Positions 24,650 to 36,777 are shown, numbered from the stretch's first letter. The stretch: DNA of 64,000 nucleotides from Boswellia sacra (GCA_013180625.2 SNVD02006186.1:1-64000); one strand, 5' to 3'. Program-made: numbers and translations. Notes: a model not told the origin generated them from the sequence alone.

Positions 24650-25400
24650 AAGTGAGATAGCGACTCTAGCACAAACACCTCTCCTAGAGGGCTGGAACAC
24701 CAATCAGGATAATGAAGAAGTTTCTTCTATATGCTGCATTTAAAATAACTTCAGAAATTGTTAATTATCAGATAATTGATGTGTAACATCTCACATCGCT
24801 TAGAATAAGATATGTAAAAAGATTATATACTCCGTGAGCTCCTTAAACTGTTGGAGGCCTTTTGGGTTGCAAAACTCAAAAACAAAACTGTTACAGACTG
24901 TGCGTCCAAGGCGGACTATCCAACAGTGGACTAAGGCGGACAATATCCAACAGTGGACTGGGGTGTTAGGTTAGCTCATGTGTGAGGGCCACCTCTTGAA
25001 GGAGAGCATGGGGACCATCTCTTGAACATTTATGGAGATCACAAAGTGTCACACATAGTGCAGAGTATCACATACGGGTCAGGATATAATAAATGTGGGG
25101 TGTCATCATGGGGATGTACGCCTAATCAAGTGTCTAAGGAGGGTGAATGTAGCATCTCTCGTTGGTTTGAAGGTCTTTTGAGTTGCAAAGTTCAAAAGCA
25201 TAAAAGTTCAAAGCGGACAACATCTAACAGTGAGTTAGGAAGTTGGGCTTCACTCACGCATAGGAGCCATTGCTTGAAAATGTGTGGGGGTTATCTCTTG
25301 AGGGTTTATGAGGACCAAAAAGTGTCAGACACAGTATAAAATATCACATGCGAGCTGAGATGTGACATGATGTGTGATCAGAATCAGTGCATTGGTGCAA
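24650..25400 (+). pseudogene. PPR-DYW remnant, copy D, split by a solo-LTR-like insert
   Basis: GTPIRIMKK (about 24702-24728) and a shortened KITSEIVN piece keep the DYW-domain order of copies A-C. The reading resumes after the insert at 25373 (VISDQNQ-like). It is highly decayed. Confidence 0.6.
24782..25367. mobile_element. Solo-LTR-like element
   Basis: It begins TGTAACATCTC and ends GAGATGTGACA, an inverted pair with TG..CA ends. It is flanked by a perfect 5-bp duplication TGATG (24777-24781 and 25368-25372). The interior is made of two diverged halves: the phrase around ATCTCTTGAACATTTATGGAG recurs near 25290. No coding region is seen. A solo LTR is most likely; a small inverted-repeat element is the alternative. 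Confidence 0.72.
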
Positions 25401-25667
25401 TATTAACATATTTCAGCTTAAAAACCTTGAATTTATTCACACCCTTATGAAACATTTTGAGAAATCAATAACAAACAATAAAATGTTAACGTACAACACG
25501 TTTTTCCTATACGGATCTACTATATCTTTTGCAATTGAAATTTTATAGCTTTTTCTTCTCCTTTCACTTCACCATTTATACAAGCCAGGCCATAATTATT
25601 TTCAAACTTCATGTGCGAACAGCCTATCAGATCAATGACTTTGGTGAGGGGCAAATCTTGATGCTCC

Positions 25668-26565
25668 TCAAAACACTGGGCATCCGTCAACTCCAATCCC
25701 TGGTGCTAAGTGGCAGTTTGCTAAGGGAAAATGGTCATCAGCCTGAAGGCCCCGCCAATTTGCACCATCGATATCATGGAGTTGAAGGCTGAAATAAAGC
25801 AGTATATATATATACCCATGAGGGCAACACCAGCATCTAGAGCAGCTGATAAGATATAGGTATGTCTAGCCCACCATCTCTTGTATCTTCTGAAAATATA
25901 ATAGTTGAAGAAAATTCCAACTGCTCCCCAACTCCAGTAATGCACAGCTCTAGCTGATGGCATATTAAGAGGGCCTACAAACAGAAGGGGCACGTGGATA
26001 AGCTTGATCCACTTCTCTTTTCAGCCATAATGGAACTGGGGCAAGCAACCCAATTAGGAAGAACCAGTTCAACTGAGGGTAAACCCTGGCTTGTGAACAT
26101 TCTTAGTGCCCAACAACTCCCCAGATGATTGAAGCATTGTTGAACTCATCATTGTTAGGACATGTCCGTGGACTTCCCTCTGGCAGCAGCTTTGGGTTAC
26201 GGATGTGCTCGATAGAACTCAGAAGCCACCATGTTGTGCCGAAGGTGGTAGCCGAAGCAATTATTATTCCAGCTAACTGGAGGTAAGTGTTGACAAAATT
26301 ATACAAATTATTTATTTATATGGAAAGTTAGAGAATAGAAGTTATGATTACTCCTTTTAACTCATTGTAAATATTCAATTACCTGAGCAATGAACATGGA
26401 TCTGGAAGAGACTTTCATATAGTGGCCTAGTTTGAAGTCCTTAAGAAACATGAGGGCTTGTACATTGCTGATATAGCCATAGGTCTTGAAAGTCACACTA
26501 GCAAGGGGCCTACCAGGATACAGATACCCGATGACCATTTCTGTAATCACTTTTAGCCCTGATTG
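25668..26565 (-). pseudogene. OPT gene D, truncated pseudogene (last two exons only)
   Basis: Exon 6 (26565-26383) is open, but the KVPPR signature reads KVSSR (SSRSMFIAQ). Exon 7 (26276-25668) begins LAGIIIASATTFGTTWWLL, then suffers deletions near 26100 and 26020, a frameshift and a microsatellite-like TATATATA insertion near 25803. The stop context matches genes A and C. Exons 1-5 are absent: intron 5 runs into LTR-like sequence at about 26605. Confidence 0.9.
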
Positions 26566-26604
26566 CTGCAAATTCGAATTTAGTTAAAACAACCTTTTAC
26601 TTCT

Positions 26605-27473
26605 TGATAGGTGTTTATTTATGTATTACTTTCATATCAATTCGTCTATGTTTCTTTGCTATATTCCTTGGTATTTTTATGTTTTTGTGTGGTTTTGATG
26701 TTTGTAGGAGTTTTGGAGCAACTTGCAAAAAAATGGAGTAAAACCCTTCATTTTCACCTCTGCTAGTCAACCATCTTCTCGGATTTAATTGTATTGATAT
26801 ACAATGAACCCGATGACATGTTGTATACCGTTGGAAAGCTCTCGAAGTCTATTTTCTAAAGAAATTTACGGTTCATGAATTCATTCAGTTTACCAAAAGT
26901 TATAATCAAAACAGTGTGAGAAGTGTAGAAATATAATTTCACAAATCTCTGTAGCATGTATAATACGGGGCACTGTAGCAGGTTACTGTAGCAGAGTATA
27001 TAAACACATTTTAGGGTTTTATTTTGGTAACTTGAAGAGGGGGAAACGACTTGGAGGCTGCAGCTCTGGAATTCTCTCATCTTTTGGAGTTCTTGAAGGA
27101 GAAAGAAAGCTTGGAAAGAGGAAGAACTACAAATCTAAGGAGATTTGCAAATGATTTGCTAAGTTTCTTCATTTCCCTTTCATTTTCTGGAATTGCTATG
27201 TATTGTATTGTATTTTTATTGTGTCTGAATATGTGTAACTAAATCTGAATTGGTTGAGGGTGATTTCAAAGCCCTTGAGATGGTGTTTGTGAGTTGATTG
27301 TGCAAGAAATTATTATCCAATTCTCTAATTGAAGTTGCTTGTATTTTTCCATGTTTAATGCTTATGATTACTTGCTGATTGTATTTGGGTGACCAACTGA
27401 ATATAATCTGGATATTTTCTATTGCTAGATTAGAAATCTTGATCCGTAATTGTCTTGAATTTCTAATCATTAG
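26605..27473. mobile_element. LTR-like fragment that truncates OPT D
   Basis: OPT intron 5 homology stops near 26604 and the next bases are TGATAGGTG. The stretch then has the look of a Gypsy-type LTR: T-rich start, a GGAAAGCTCTCGAAG phrase, and a non-coding 3' part. It is cut at 27473 by the Copia array. No partner LTR or coding domain is visible, so the class is uncertain. Confidence 0.4.
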
Positions 27474-27796
27474 TGTTGACCCAGGTATGGCAACCCAAGA
27501 GGGGGGGTGAATTGGGTTTTTATTTATCAAAACGGATTTAGAAAACTTTTCTTGAAAGATCAAAATATAGAACTTTCTTTAAGAATAAAGGTGAAGAAGA
27601 TGAAATTGGAATTTATCAAAGATGCAATCAAAAGAATAATAATAATGAACAATCACAAGTGTAAGTAAATGTAAGAGGAAAGGGATAGAGAGAGTGCAAA
27701 CTCAATTTACGTGGTTCGGCAAACCTTGCCTACGTCCACGGGCTCCTGGCTCCGCGAGCTAAGCTTTCCACTAAGTTGTAGAAATCTTTACAACTT

Positions 27797-28050
27797 GCTT
27801 GATGAACAACCTCACCAAGACTTTTTCCTTCAACTCTTGATAACACCACACCAAGAGTTCTTCTTGATGAACACCCTCACCAAGGCAACTTCCTTCAACT
27901 CTTGATAACACCACACCAAGAGTTCTTCTTGATGAACAACCTCACCAAGGCAACGTCCTTAAACCCTTGATAACACCACACCAAGAGTTCTTCTTGATGA
28001 ACAACCTCACCAAGGAAACTTCTTTCAACTCTTGATAACCCACAACAAGA
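27797..28050. repeat. Tandem array, about 66-bp unit, in LTR 1
   Basis: Units of the type CTTGATGAACAACCTCACCA followed by CAACTCTTGATAACACCACA are repeated about four times. The same array recurs in LTR2 (31915-32170), LTR3 (37097-37350) and, inverted, LTR4 (40318-40613). Confidence 0.85.
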
Positions 28051-28309
28051 GTTCTCTCAAGGATAACTATTATCCTTTACAAGAATATCTCACTCTCACT
28101 ACAATACAAGAGCAAGGATAATTTTTACAATAAAAGTATAACTCTCTTCAAAGAGTAGATAAAGAATATAAAAGCTCTCTAGACTTGATATTTCTCTTGT
28201 TTTTTGCTTTGATAAAATGCTTGTCTTGCTCTTATCCTTTTTTTGAATCCAATGCATGGGAGAGGGCCCTTTTTAAATAGGCAAAGCGATGAACTTAATC
28301 AAGTGAAGA

Positions 28310-29060
28310 CACCATCTCCAAATTTTCTCCCCACCAAAAACCGTAATCTTGTCTGCCATTTTGTCAATGTTCCGTTTGAAATTTGAAAATCTATAAAACA
28401 TAAAAGATCTGCACATTTGAATAAGCTTTCCAACGCATCAAGAACCAAGTCATTTGGATATCTGTAGCTCAAGATATGGCCAAAACACCATTCGGTGCTC
28501 ATGTGACTTGATTTTTCCTCCACGTGTCAGTCCACCGATTTGAATGATAATTCTGTCAGTCTTCCGTTTGAAATTTGAATTTCTTCAAAACATAAAAGAT
28601 CTTCATATTTGAATAAGCTTTACAAAACATTAATATTCAAAGAATTTGGATATCTCTATCTTAAGATATGGCCAAAACACCATTCGGTGCTCATGTGAGT
28701 TGATTTTTCTTCTTTGTGTCAGTCCACCGAATTGCATGTCAATTATGTCGGCCTTCTGTTTGAAATTTGAATTTTTTCAAAAACATATGAAATGTTCTTC
28801 ATTAAGTCATATTTCCAATGCCGTAAGAATCAAGTCATTTTGATTTTTCTAGCTCAAGATATGTCCAAAGGAGTATTCAGTGCTCATGTCAGCTACTTCC
28901 ATTTGTCTTTTCAACTTGCATGATGATTTGGACAACCTTGCACTTGAAATTTGAATTTCATTAAAACATATGAAATGTTATAAATTGAGTAAGCTTTCCA
29001 AAGGCTCAAGAATCACGTAATTTGGATATTTGTAGAGATATATATGACCAATTGATTGAA
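28310..29060. repeat. Diverged tandem array, about 190-bp unit, in LTR 1
   Basis: Each unit has GTTTGAAATTTGAA, then CATAAAAGATCT or a variant, AAGCTTTCCAA, TTTGGATAT, CAAGATATGGCCAAAACACC and GTGTCAGTCCACCG. Four units can be traced. The same structure is present in LTR2-LTR4. Confidence 0.75.
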
Positions 29061-29511
29061 CATTGCTCATGTGTCACATTCCTTGAGTCAAACCTTGTTC
29101 TTAAACTTTGGTGCCTTTAACATGTAGTCTTCTCTTTAGCTTCAACACTTCATTTTAATAAGCCTCTTCTTGATTTTAAAATTATTTCAATGATCTTACT
29201 CTTGCACATAAATAAACATGTTAGTAAATCTCAATTAATCAATGTGTATTGTTATCATCAAAATTATCATGTAGCCTTAGGGCTAACAATCTCACCCTTT
29301 TTGATGATGACAAACCATTGATTGCTTTAAAATAATATCTAAATCAAGAATGAAAATAAAATCAAGAATAAATAAAAATTTGGCACTTGTTATGAATATA
29401 AGCAATCCAACCATTTCTCCCCCTTTTGTTATCATCAAAAAGATATAATCAAATTAATTACTCACCCTAAATATATTCTCCCCTTTAACATATGCTACCA
29501 TTCAAAGATTA

Positions 29512-30120
29512 TCATATAAAAGCAAAATTAAGCATATCCAATATGTCTAATTCTTTTCTAATTATGCAAAATCTATCTTGACTAAGGGGTTTATTTGTTG
29601 AAAAAAAATTTTTGTTTAAAAAAGTTCTCACTTGTTTTTCAAATTGAGAAGCATCACAAATCTTGTTATTTTCAAATTTTATTCTTGGAAAACCATCAAC
29701 TAAATCATTTTTAGAAGTTTTTAAAATTTTGTCCATGCTAGCATGACCTAACCTTCTATGATATAACCAAGTATCATGATTAACAATGAAACAATTTTTC
29801 ACATGATTATTAACATCAATATCAATTGTATAAATTTTACCACATTTATTACCAATAAATAATGTCTTATCGTTACTAACATCCTTAATCACACATCTAT
29901 TAGGCTCAAAAGCAACAAAATATCCCTTATCACACAATTGACTAATGCTAATCAAATCATGTTTTAAACCATGAACAAGCAAAACATCTTTAATAATAGG
30001 TGAAGAAGGGTTACCAATGTCACCATGTCCGATTACCCTTCCTTTGGCATTATTACCGAAGGTCACATATCCTCCTTTCTTCATGATTAATCTTGAGAAC
30101 TTGGAGGCATCTCCGGTCAT
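29512..30120 (-). pseudogene. SIRE-like protease/pre-integrase region, body 1, joined to 3' sequence by a deletion
   Basis: Contains HGLKHDLISISQLCDKGY and WLYHRRLGHASMD, the pre-integrase HHCC region. After FEKQVRTFLNKN the coding sequence jumps into the 3' untranslated region (GACTAAGGGGTTT), deleting integrase core, RT and RNase H. Confidence 0.85.
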
Positions 30121-30311
30121 ATGCCTTGAGCATCCACTATCTAAGTACCACCTGTGTTTGCCACTCCTTTGTCTCTACAATCAACATTCAAGGAGTAACT
30201 TTTTGGTACCCAAAAGTTCTTGGGTCCTTGGGGGTTAGTTATGGTACTTTTTGGAACCCATATTTGTTTCAAATTAGGATTTCTCTTAATGTAACAAGAA
30301 TGCATTTTGTG

Positions 30312-30761
30312 TCATTTTCTTCCACAATAATTACATGAATGATTAGGATTATTCCTAGAAGATGCATGAACAAAATAGTTTTTAAAATACTTTTGATTTT
30401 TATGACTTTTATATCCTAACCCTCGTTTATCAAAAACACACCTTTGGTTTTGTAACATAGAATTCAAATTTTTTGAGCTTTTTGTAAAACTATCAACAAT
30501 ATTTCTTAAGTCATTATTTTCCTTTTTCAAACTAGCATTTTGTTTCTCCAATTTATCAAAATCCTTTTGTTTTAAAATGTCATTTTCACTTTTTAATAAA
30601 TGTATTTGACTTTCCAAACTTTCAAAATCTTTTTGCTTTAAAATTTCATTTTCATTTTCTAAAGCTTCATTTATTTCCACCACCTCTTCTAATTGAGATA
30701 ACATGATTTTTGACTTCTTTTTGAAAGCATTAATTTTTGAATTTTGCTTATCAACTTGCAC
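30312..30761 (-). pseudogene. SIRE-like gag C-terminal part, body 1: coiled coil and zinc-knuckle start
   Basis: A Lys/Glu/Asn-rich helical stretch with a repeated ENEILKQKDFESLESQ-like heptad pattern predicts a coiled coil. It is followed by HSCNYCGRK, the start of a CCHC knuckle, after which the frame breaks. Confidence 0.75.
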
Positions 30762-30893
30762 ATGTAAATTTTAAAATGCTTCAAGTAATTCATCATATGA
30801 AAGTTTAGGATCATAGTTTAGAATACTTACCTCATCTTCACTTAAAGCCATGAAGCACATGTTTGACACTTCGCAATCTTCTTCTTATTCTCT

Positions 30894-31544
30894 TCAAGGT
30901 GATTCATGAGTCATGAGAGAACCCATAAGTTCTTCTAATGGTAGTTTGGTGAGGTCCTTTGCTTCTTGAATTGCCGTCACCCTTGGCTCCCAAGATTTTG
31001 GTAGACATCTAAGAATCTTGCTCACCATTTCAACATTAGAATAAGATTTACCAAGAGATTTCAAACTATTAATAATATCCGTAAATCTAGTAAACATTTC
31101 AGAAATTGATTCATCCGATTTCATCTTAAAAAGCTCATAACTATGAACTAGCATATTAATTTTGGATTCTTTAACTTGACTAGTTCCTTCATGAGTTACT
31201 TCAAGTGTTTGCCATATTTCTTGTGCCGTAGAACAAATAGATATTCTATTAAACTCATTTCTATCTAGAGCACAATATAACACATTCATAGCTTTAGCAT
31301 TCAAACTCAATTTCTTTTTATCATCTTCACTAAACTCTTGAGGTTCTTTAAGCATGCATTCCCCATTTTCAATTTTGGTAGGAACAAAAGGTCCTTCCAA
31401 AACAATATACCAAAAATCATAATCAAAAGATTTCAAGAAAATACTCATTCTAGTTTTCCAATAAGAGTAATCACTTCTATTAAAAAATGGAGGTCTAGAG
31501 ATAGAAAGTCCCTCAACATATGAAGTTGAATTAAAAGTAGCCAT
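30894..31544 (-). pseudogene. SIRE-like gag, body 1
   Basis: Open 216-codon gag start (MATFNSTSYVEGLSISRPPF) with the UBN2-type region (SKINMLVHSYELFKMK). It is near-identical to the body 2 copy. A frame break near 30894 separates it from the nucleocapsid part. Confidence 0.85.
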
Positions 31545-31585
31545 AGCTCAAAATCGGTTAAGATTTAAAAAAAATGAGCAACCTT

Positions 31586-31597
31586 GCTCTGATACCA
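31586..31597 (-). other. Primer-binding site of body 1
   Basis: Minus strand TGGTATCAGAGC, two bases from the start of LTR2. Confidence 0.85.
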
Positions 31598-31599
31598 CC

Positions 31600-33406
31600 T
31601 GTTGACCCAGGTATGGCAACCCAAGAGGGGGGGTGAATTGGGTTTTTATTTATAAAAACTGATTTAGAAAACTTTTCTTGAAAGATCAAAATTATTTAAC
31701 TCTTTCTTTGAGAATAAAGGTGAAGAAGATGAAAATAGAATGCAATCAAGAGAATAGAAATAAAGAACAATCACAAGTGCAAGTAAAAATAAAGAGATAG
31801 GGATAGAGAGAGTGCAAACTCAATTTACGTGGGTCGGCAAACCTTGCCTACGTCCACGGGCTCCTAGCTCCACGAGCTAAGCTTTCCACTAAGTTGTAGG
31901 ATCTTTACAACTTGCTTGATGAACAACCTCACCAAGACTTTTTCTTCCAACTCTTGATTACACCACACCAAGAGTTCTTCTTGATGAACAACCTCACCAA
32001 GGCAACTTCCTTCAACTCTTGATAACACCACACAAGAGTTCTTCTTGATGAACAACCTCACCAAGGCAACTTTCTTCAACTCTTGATAACACCACACCAA
32101 GAGTTCTTCTTGATGAACAACCTCACCAAGGAACTTCCTCAAACTCTGATAACCACACAACAAGAGTTCTTCAAAGGATAACTATTATCCTTACAATAAT
32201 ATTCACTCTAACCCACAATACCAAGAACAAAAGATAATTTTTACAACAAAAGTATAACTCTCTTCAAAGGTAGATAAGGGATAATATAAAAGCTCTCTAG
32301 GACTTGGATATTCTCTGCTTTTTGCCTGATTAAAATGCTTCTCTTGCCAATTATCTTTTTTGATCCATTGCAGGGAGAATGGCTCCTTTTATAGGCAAAT
32401 GAGATGAACTTAATCAAGTGAAGACACCATCTCCAAATTTTCTGCCCACCATAAAAACCGTAATCTTGTCTGCATTTTTGTCAATGTTTCGTTTGAAATT
32501 TGAAAATATACAAAACATAAAAGATTTGCACATTTTAATGAAATTTCCAACGCATCAGGAATCAAGTCATTTGGATATCTGTAGCTCAAGATATGGCCAA
32601 AAACCATTCGGTGATCATTGTGACTCGATTTTTCCTCCATGTGTCAGTCCACCGATTGATGATAATTCTGTCAGCCTTCCGTTTGAAATTTGAATTTCTT
32701 CAAAACATTCACAAAGATCTTCATATTTGAATAATATTTCCAAAACATTAAGATTCAAAGAATTTGGATGTCTCTATCTTAAGATATGGCCAAAACACCA
32801 TTCGGTGCTCATGTGAGTTGATTTTTCTTCTCTGTATCAGTCCACCGAATTGCATGTCAATAATGTCGGCCTTCTGTTTGAAATTTGAATTTTTTCAAAA
32901 CATATGAAATATTCCTCATTATTAAGTCATCTTTCTAATGCCATAAGAATAAGTCATTTTGATTTTTCTAGCTCAAGATATGTCCAAAGGAGTATTCGGT
33001 GCTCATGTCAGCTGCTTCCATTTGTCTTTCAACTTGCATGATGATTTGGATAACCTTGCACTTGAAATTTGAATTTCATTAAAACATATGAAATGTTATA
33101 AATTGAGTAAGCTTTCCAACGGCTCAAGAATCACGTCATTTGGATATTTGTAGAGAGATATATGACCAATTGATTGAACATTACTCATGTGTCACATTCC
33201 TTAAGTCAATCCTTGTTCTTAAACTTTGGTGCCTTTAACATGTAGTCTTCTCCTTAGCTTCAACACTTCATTTTAATAAGCCTCTTCTTGATTTTAAAAT
33301 TATTTCAATGATCTTACTCTTGCACATAAATAAACATGTTAGTAAATCTCAATTAATCAATGTGTATTGTTATCATCAAAATTATCATGTAGCCTTAGGG
33401 CTAACA
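31600..33406 (-). repeat. SIRE-like LTR 2 (shared by both bodies)
   Basis: Same ends and internal arrays as LTR1. It serves as 5' LTR for body 1 and as 3' LTR for body 2. Next to 33406 the minus strand has the polypurine tract AAAAAGGGGGAGAT. Confidence 0.88.
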
Positions 33407-33737
33407 ATCTCCCCCTTTTTGATGATGACAACCCATTGATTGCTTTAAAATATAATCTAAAATCAAGAATGAAAATAAAATCAATAATAAGCAAAAAGAA
33501 TGGCACTTGTTATGAATATAAGCAATCCAACTCAAATATTTCTCCCCCTTTTGTTATCATCAAAAAGATGTAATCAAATTAACTACTCCCCCTAAATATA
33601 TTCTCCCCCTTAACATATGCTACCATTCAAAGATTATCATATTAAAGCACATATCCAACATAACTACTTCTCTTCTTATTATGCAAAATATATCTTGACT
33701 AAGGGGTTTAGTCATATTTAGGTCTAGGGACTAATTC

Positions 33738-34127
33738 TCAAACTTGATTTCTCTCAAATTGGTTCAATTGTTCTTGCATAGACAAAATCCAACTTTCGTC
33801 ATTTTTGGCTTCTTTAAAAGATTTTGGTTCAAATTGAGAGGCAAATGCAAAATGATTACAAAAGTTCTTAAAAGAAGATCTAGTTTTCATACCTTGTGAT
33901 GGTTCACCAATAATGAGATCTTTAGGGTGAGCTTTTGCATACCTCCATTCCTTTGGTAATTCTTGGGAAGAATCATTTACTTCCTCAAGCTTTTCTTGTT
34001 GAAGTTGTAATTCATCTTGGCTCTTTTCATCAAGCCTTGATTCCTTGATTTGCCTTTCTGCCTCAACAATATCATCATCTAAATTCTTTGAAGAAATAAC
34101 ATTAGTTTCATCAAATTCAACATGCAT
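33738..34127 (-). pseudogene. SIRE-like RT N-terminal stub, body 2
   Basis: The linker and the first residues of the Copia reverse transcriptase (FKEAKNDESWILSMQEQLNQ) end at a stop after FERNQV. The catalytic YVDD part and RNase H are deleted, and the 3' untranslated region follows directly. Confidence 0.85.
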
Positions 34128-34139
34128 AGATTCTTCAAT

Positions 34140-35361
34140 AGTAAGAGTCTTTTTGTTAAAAACTCTATATGCTTTACTATGGTTGGAGTAGCCAACAAAA
34201 ATTCCAACATCGGCTTTTGCATCAAATTTTCCAAGGTTATCCTTGGTGTTTAAAATAAAACATTTACATCCAAAAACTTTAAAAAATCCAATGTTGGGTT
34301 TTCTTCCTTTCCAAAGTTCATAAGGAGACTCTATTGATTATAAAGCATGCGGTATTAACGGCTTCGGCCCAAAAATATTTTGGCAAATTATTTTCAAGTA
34401 ACATGGTCCTAGCCATTTCTTGGATAGTCCTATTTTTCCTCTCAACAACACCATTTTGTTGTGGAGTTCTAGGTGCGAAAAAATTATGTTCAAAACCATT
34501 TTCATCACAAAGATTTTCAAATGCAACATTGTCTACTTCACCACCATGATCACTCCTAATGGACACAATAGAATACCCTTTTTGATTTTGGACTCTTTTT
34601 GCAAATTTTGAAAAAGCTTGTATGGCCTCATTTTTAGTTTTCAAGAATAACACCTAAGTGAATCTTGAATAATCATCCACAATAACAAAAACATAATACT
34701 TTCCACCAAGGCTTTGAGTTCTTGATGGTCCAAATAAATCCAAATGAAGTAATTGTAGAGGTTTATTTGTTGAAATAAATTTCTTTTGTTTAAAAGAAGT
34801 TCTCACTTGTTTTCCAAATTGACAAGCATCACAAATCTTATCCTTTTCAAATTTTATTTTTGGAAGACCATCAACTAAATCATTTTTAGAAATTTTTGAA
34901 ATTGTGTCCATGCTAGCATGACCTAACCTTCTATGCCATAACCAAGCATCATGATTAACAATGAAACAATTTTCTACATGATCATTAACATCAATATCAA
35001 TTGTATAAATATTACCACATCTATTACCAACAAATAATGTCTTATTGTTACTAACATCCTTAATCACACATCTATTAGGCTCAAAAGCAATAAAATATCC
35101 CTTATCACATAATTGACTAATGCTAATCAAATCATGTTTCAAACCATGAACAAGCAAAACATCTTTAATAATAGGTGAAGAAGGGTTACCAATATCACCA
35201 TGTCCGATTACCCTTCCTTTGGCATTATCACCGAAGGTCACATATCCTCCTTTCTTCATGATTAATCTTGAGAACTTGGAGGCATCTCCGGTCATATGCC
35301 TTGAGCATCCACTATCTAAGTACCACTTGTGTTTGCCACTCCTTGTCTCTACAATCAACAT
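34140..35361 (-). pseudogene. SIRE-like protease, pre-integrase and integrase, body 2
   Basis: YLDSGCSRHMTGD is the aspartic protease active-site motif (D-S-G). WLWHRRLGHASMD and CDACQFGKQVRTSF are the HHCC zinc site. YVFVIVDDYSRFT, then a single in-frame stop near 34655, then SIRSDHGGEVDN, FFAPRTPQQNGVVERKNRT and YFWAEAVNTACFI give the DDE core. Integrase C-terminal sequence continues to about 34140 after one break near 34320. Confidence 0.9.
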
Positions 35362-36064
35362 TCAAGGAGTAACTTTTTGGTACCCAAAAGTTCTTGGGTC
35401 CTTGGGGGTTAGTTATGATACTTTTTGGAACCCATATTTGTTTCAAATTAGGATTTCTTTTAATGGAGCAAGAATGCACATTGTGTCCTTTTCTTCCACA
35501 ATAAGTACATGAATGATTAGGATTATTCCTAGAAGATGCATGAGCAAAATAATTTTTAAAATACTTTTGATTTTTATGAGTTTTATATCCTAACCCTCTT
35601 TTATCAAAAACACACCTTTGGTTTTGTAACATAGAATTCAAATTTTTTGTGCTTTTTGTAAAACTATCAACAATATTTCTTAAGTCATTATTTTCCTTTT
35701 TCAAAATAACATTTTCTTTCTCTAATTTATCAAAATCCTTTTGTTTTAAAATGTCATTTTCAGTTTTTAAAAAATGTATTTGACTTTTCAAACTTTCAAA
35801 ATCTTTTTGCTTTAAAATTTCATTTTCATTTTCTAAAGCTTCATTTATTTCCACCAACTCTTCTAATTGAGATAACATGATTTTTGACTTCTTTTTGAAA
35901 GCATTGATTTTTGAATTTTGTTTATCAACTTGCACATGTAAATTTTGAAATGCTTCAAGTAATTCATCATATGAAAGCTTAGGATCATGGTTTAGAATAC
36001 TTATCTCATTTTCTCTTAAAGCCATGAAGCACATGTTTGCCACTTTTGCAATCTTCTTCTTCAT
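35312..36064 (-). pseudogene. SIRE-like gag C-terminal part, body 2: coiled coil and CCHC knuckle
   Basis: A long Lys/Glu/Asn-rich coiled-coil-like region is followed by CTYCGRKGHNVHSC, a complete CCHC zinc knuckle (C-x2-C-x4-H-x4-C) for RNA binding. The frame shifts again near 35340. Confidence 0.87.
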
Positions 36065-36722
36065 TCTTCTTCAAGGTGATTTCATGAGTCATGAGAGAAC
36101 CCATAAGTTCTTCTAATGGTAGTTTGGTGAGGTCCTTTGCTTCTTGAATTGCCGTCACCTTTGGCTCCCAAGATTTTGGTAGACACCTAAGAATCTTTCT
36201 CACCATTTCAACATTAGAATAAGATTTACCGAGAGATTTCAAACTATTAATAATTTTCGTAAATCTAGTAAACATTTCAGAAATTGATTCATCCGATTTC
36301 ATCTTAAAAAGCTCATAACTATGAACTAGCATACTAATTTTGGATTCTTTAACTTGACTAGTTCCTTCATGAGTTACTTCAAGTGTGTGCCATATTTCTT
36401 GTGCCGTAGAACAAGTAGATATTCTATTAAACTCATTTCTATCTAGAGCACAATATAACACATTCATAGCTTTAGCATTCAAACTCAATTTCTTTTTATC
36501 ATCTTCACTAAACTCTTTAGGTTCTTTAAGCATGCATTCCCCATTTTCAATTTTGGTAGGAACAAAAGGTCCTTCCAAAACAATAGACCACAAATCATAA
36601 TCAAAAGATTTCAAGAAAATACTCATTCTAGTTTTCCAATAAGAGTAATCACTTCCATTAAAAAATGGAGGTCTAGAGATAGAAAGCCCCTCAACATATG
36701 AAGTTGAATTAAAAGTTGCCAT
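36006..36722 (-). pseudogene. SIRE-like gag, body 2
   Basis: Open 238-codon gag start with the same domains as body 1. A frameshift between 36064 and 36006 separates it from the rest of the polyprotein. Confidence 0.87.
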
Positions 36723-36763
36723 AGCTCAAAATCGGTTAAGATTTAAAAAAAATGAGCAACCTT

Positions 36764-36775
36764 GCTCTGATACCA
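36764..36775 (-). other. Primer-binding site of body 2
   Basis: Minus strand TGGTATCAGAGC, two bases from LTR3. Confidence 0.85.
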
Positions 36776-36777
36776 CT

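Larger units (their letters stand above)
27474..29288 (-). repeat. SIRE-like LTR 1
   Basis: On the minus strand it begins TGTTAGCCCTAAGG and ends GGTCAACA. It contains a tandem array of about 66-bp units (about 27797-28050) and four diverged copies of an about 190-bp unit (about 28310-29060). Confidence 0.88.

Noticed and set aside
31915..32170. Regularly spaced repeats that could look like a CRISPR array
   Set aside because: Units are contiguous 66-bp tandem repeats without unique spacers, inside a plant LTR and present in all four LTR copies.
34334..34611. + strand frames opposite integrase
   Set aside because: Antisense shadows of the minus-strand integrase coding sequence.
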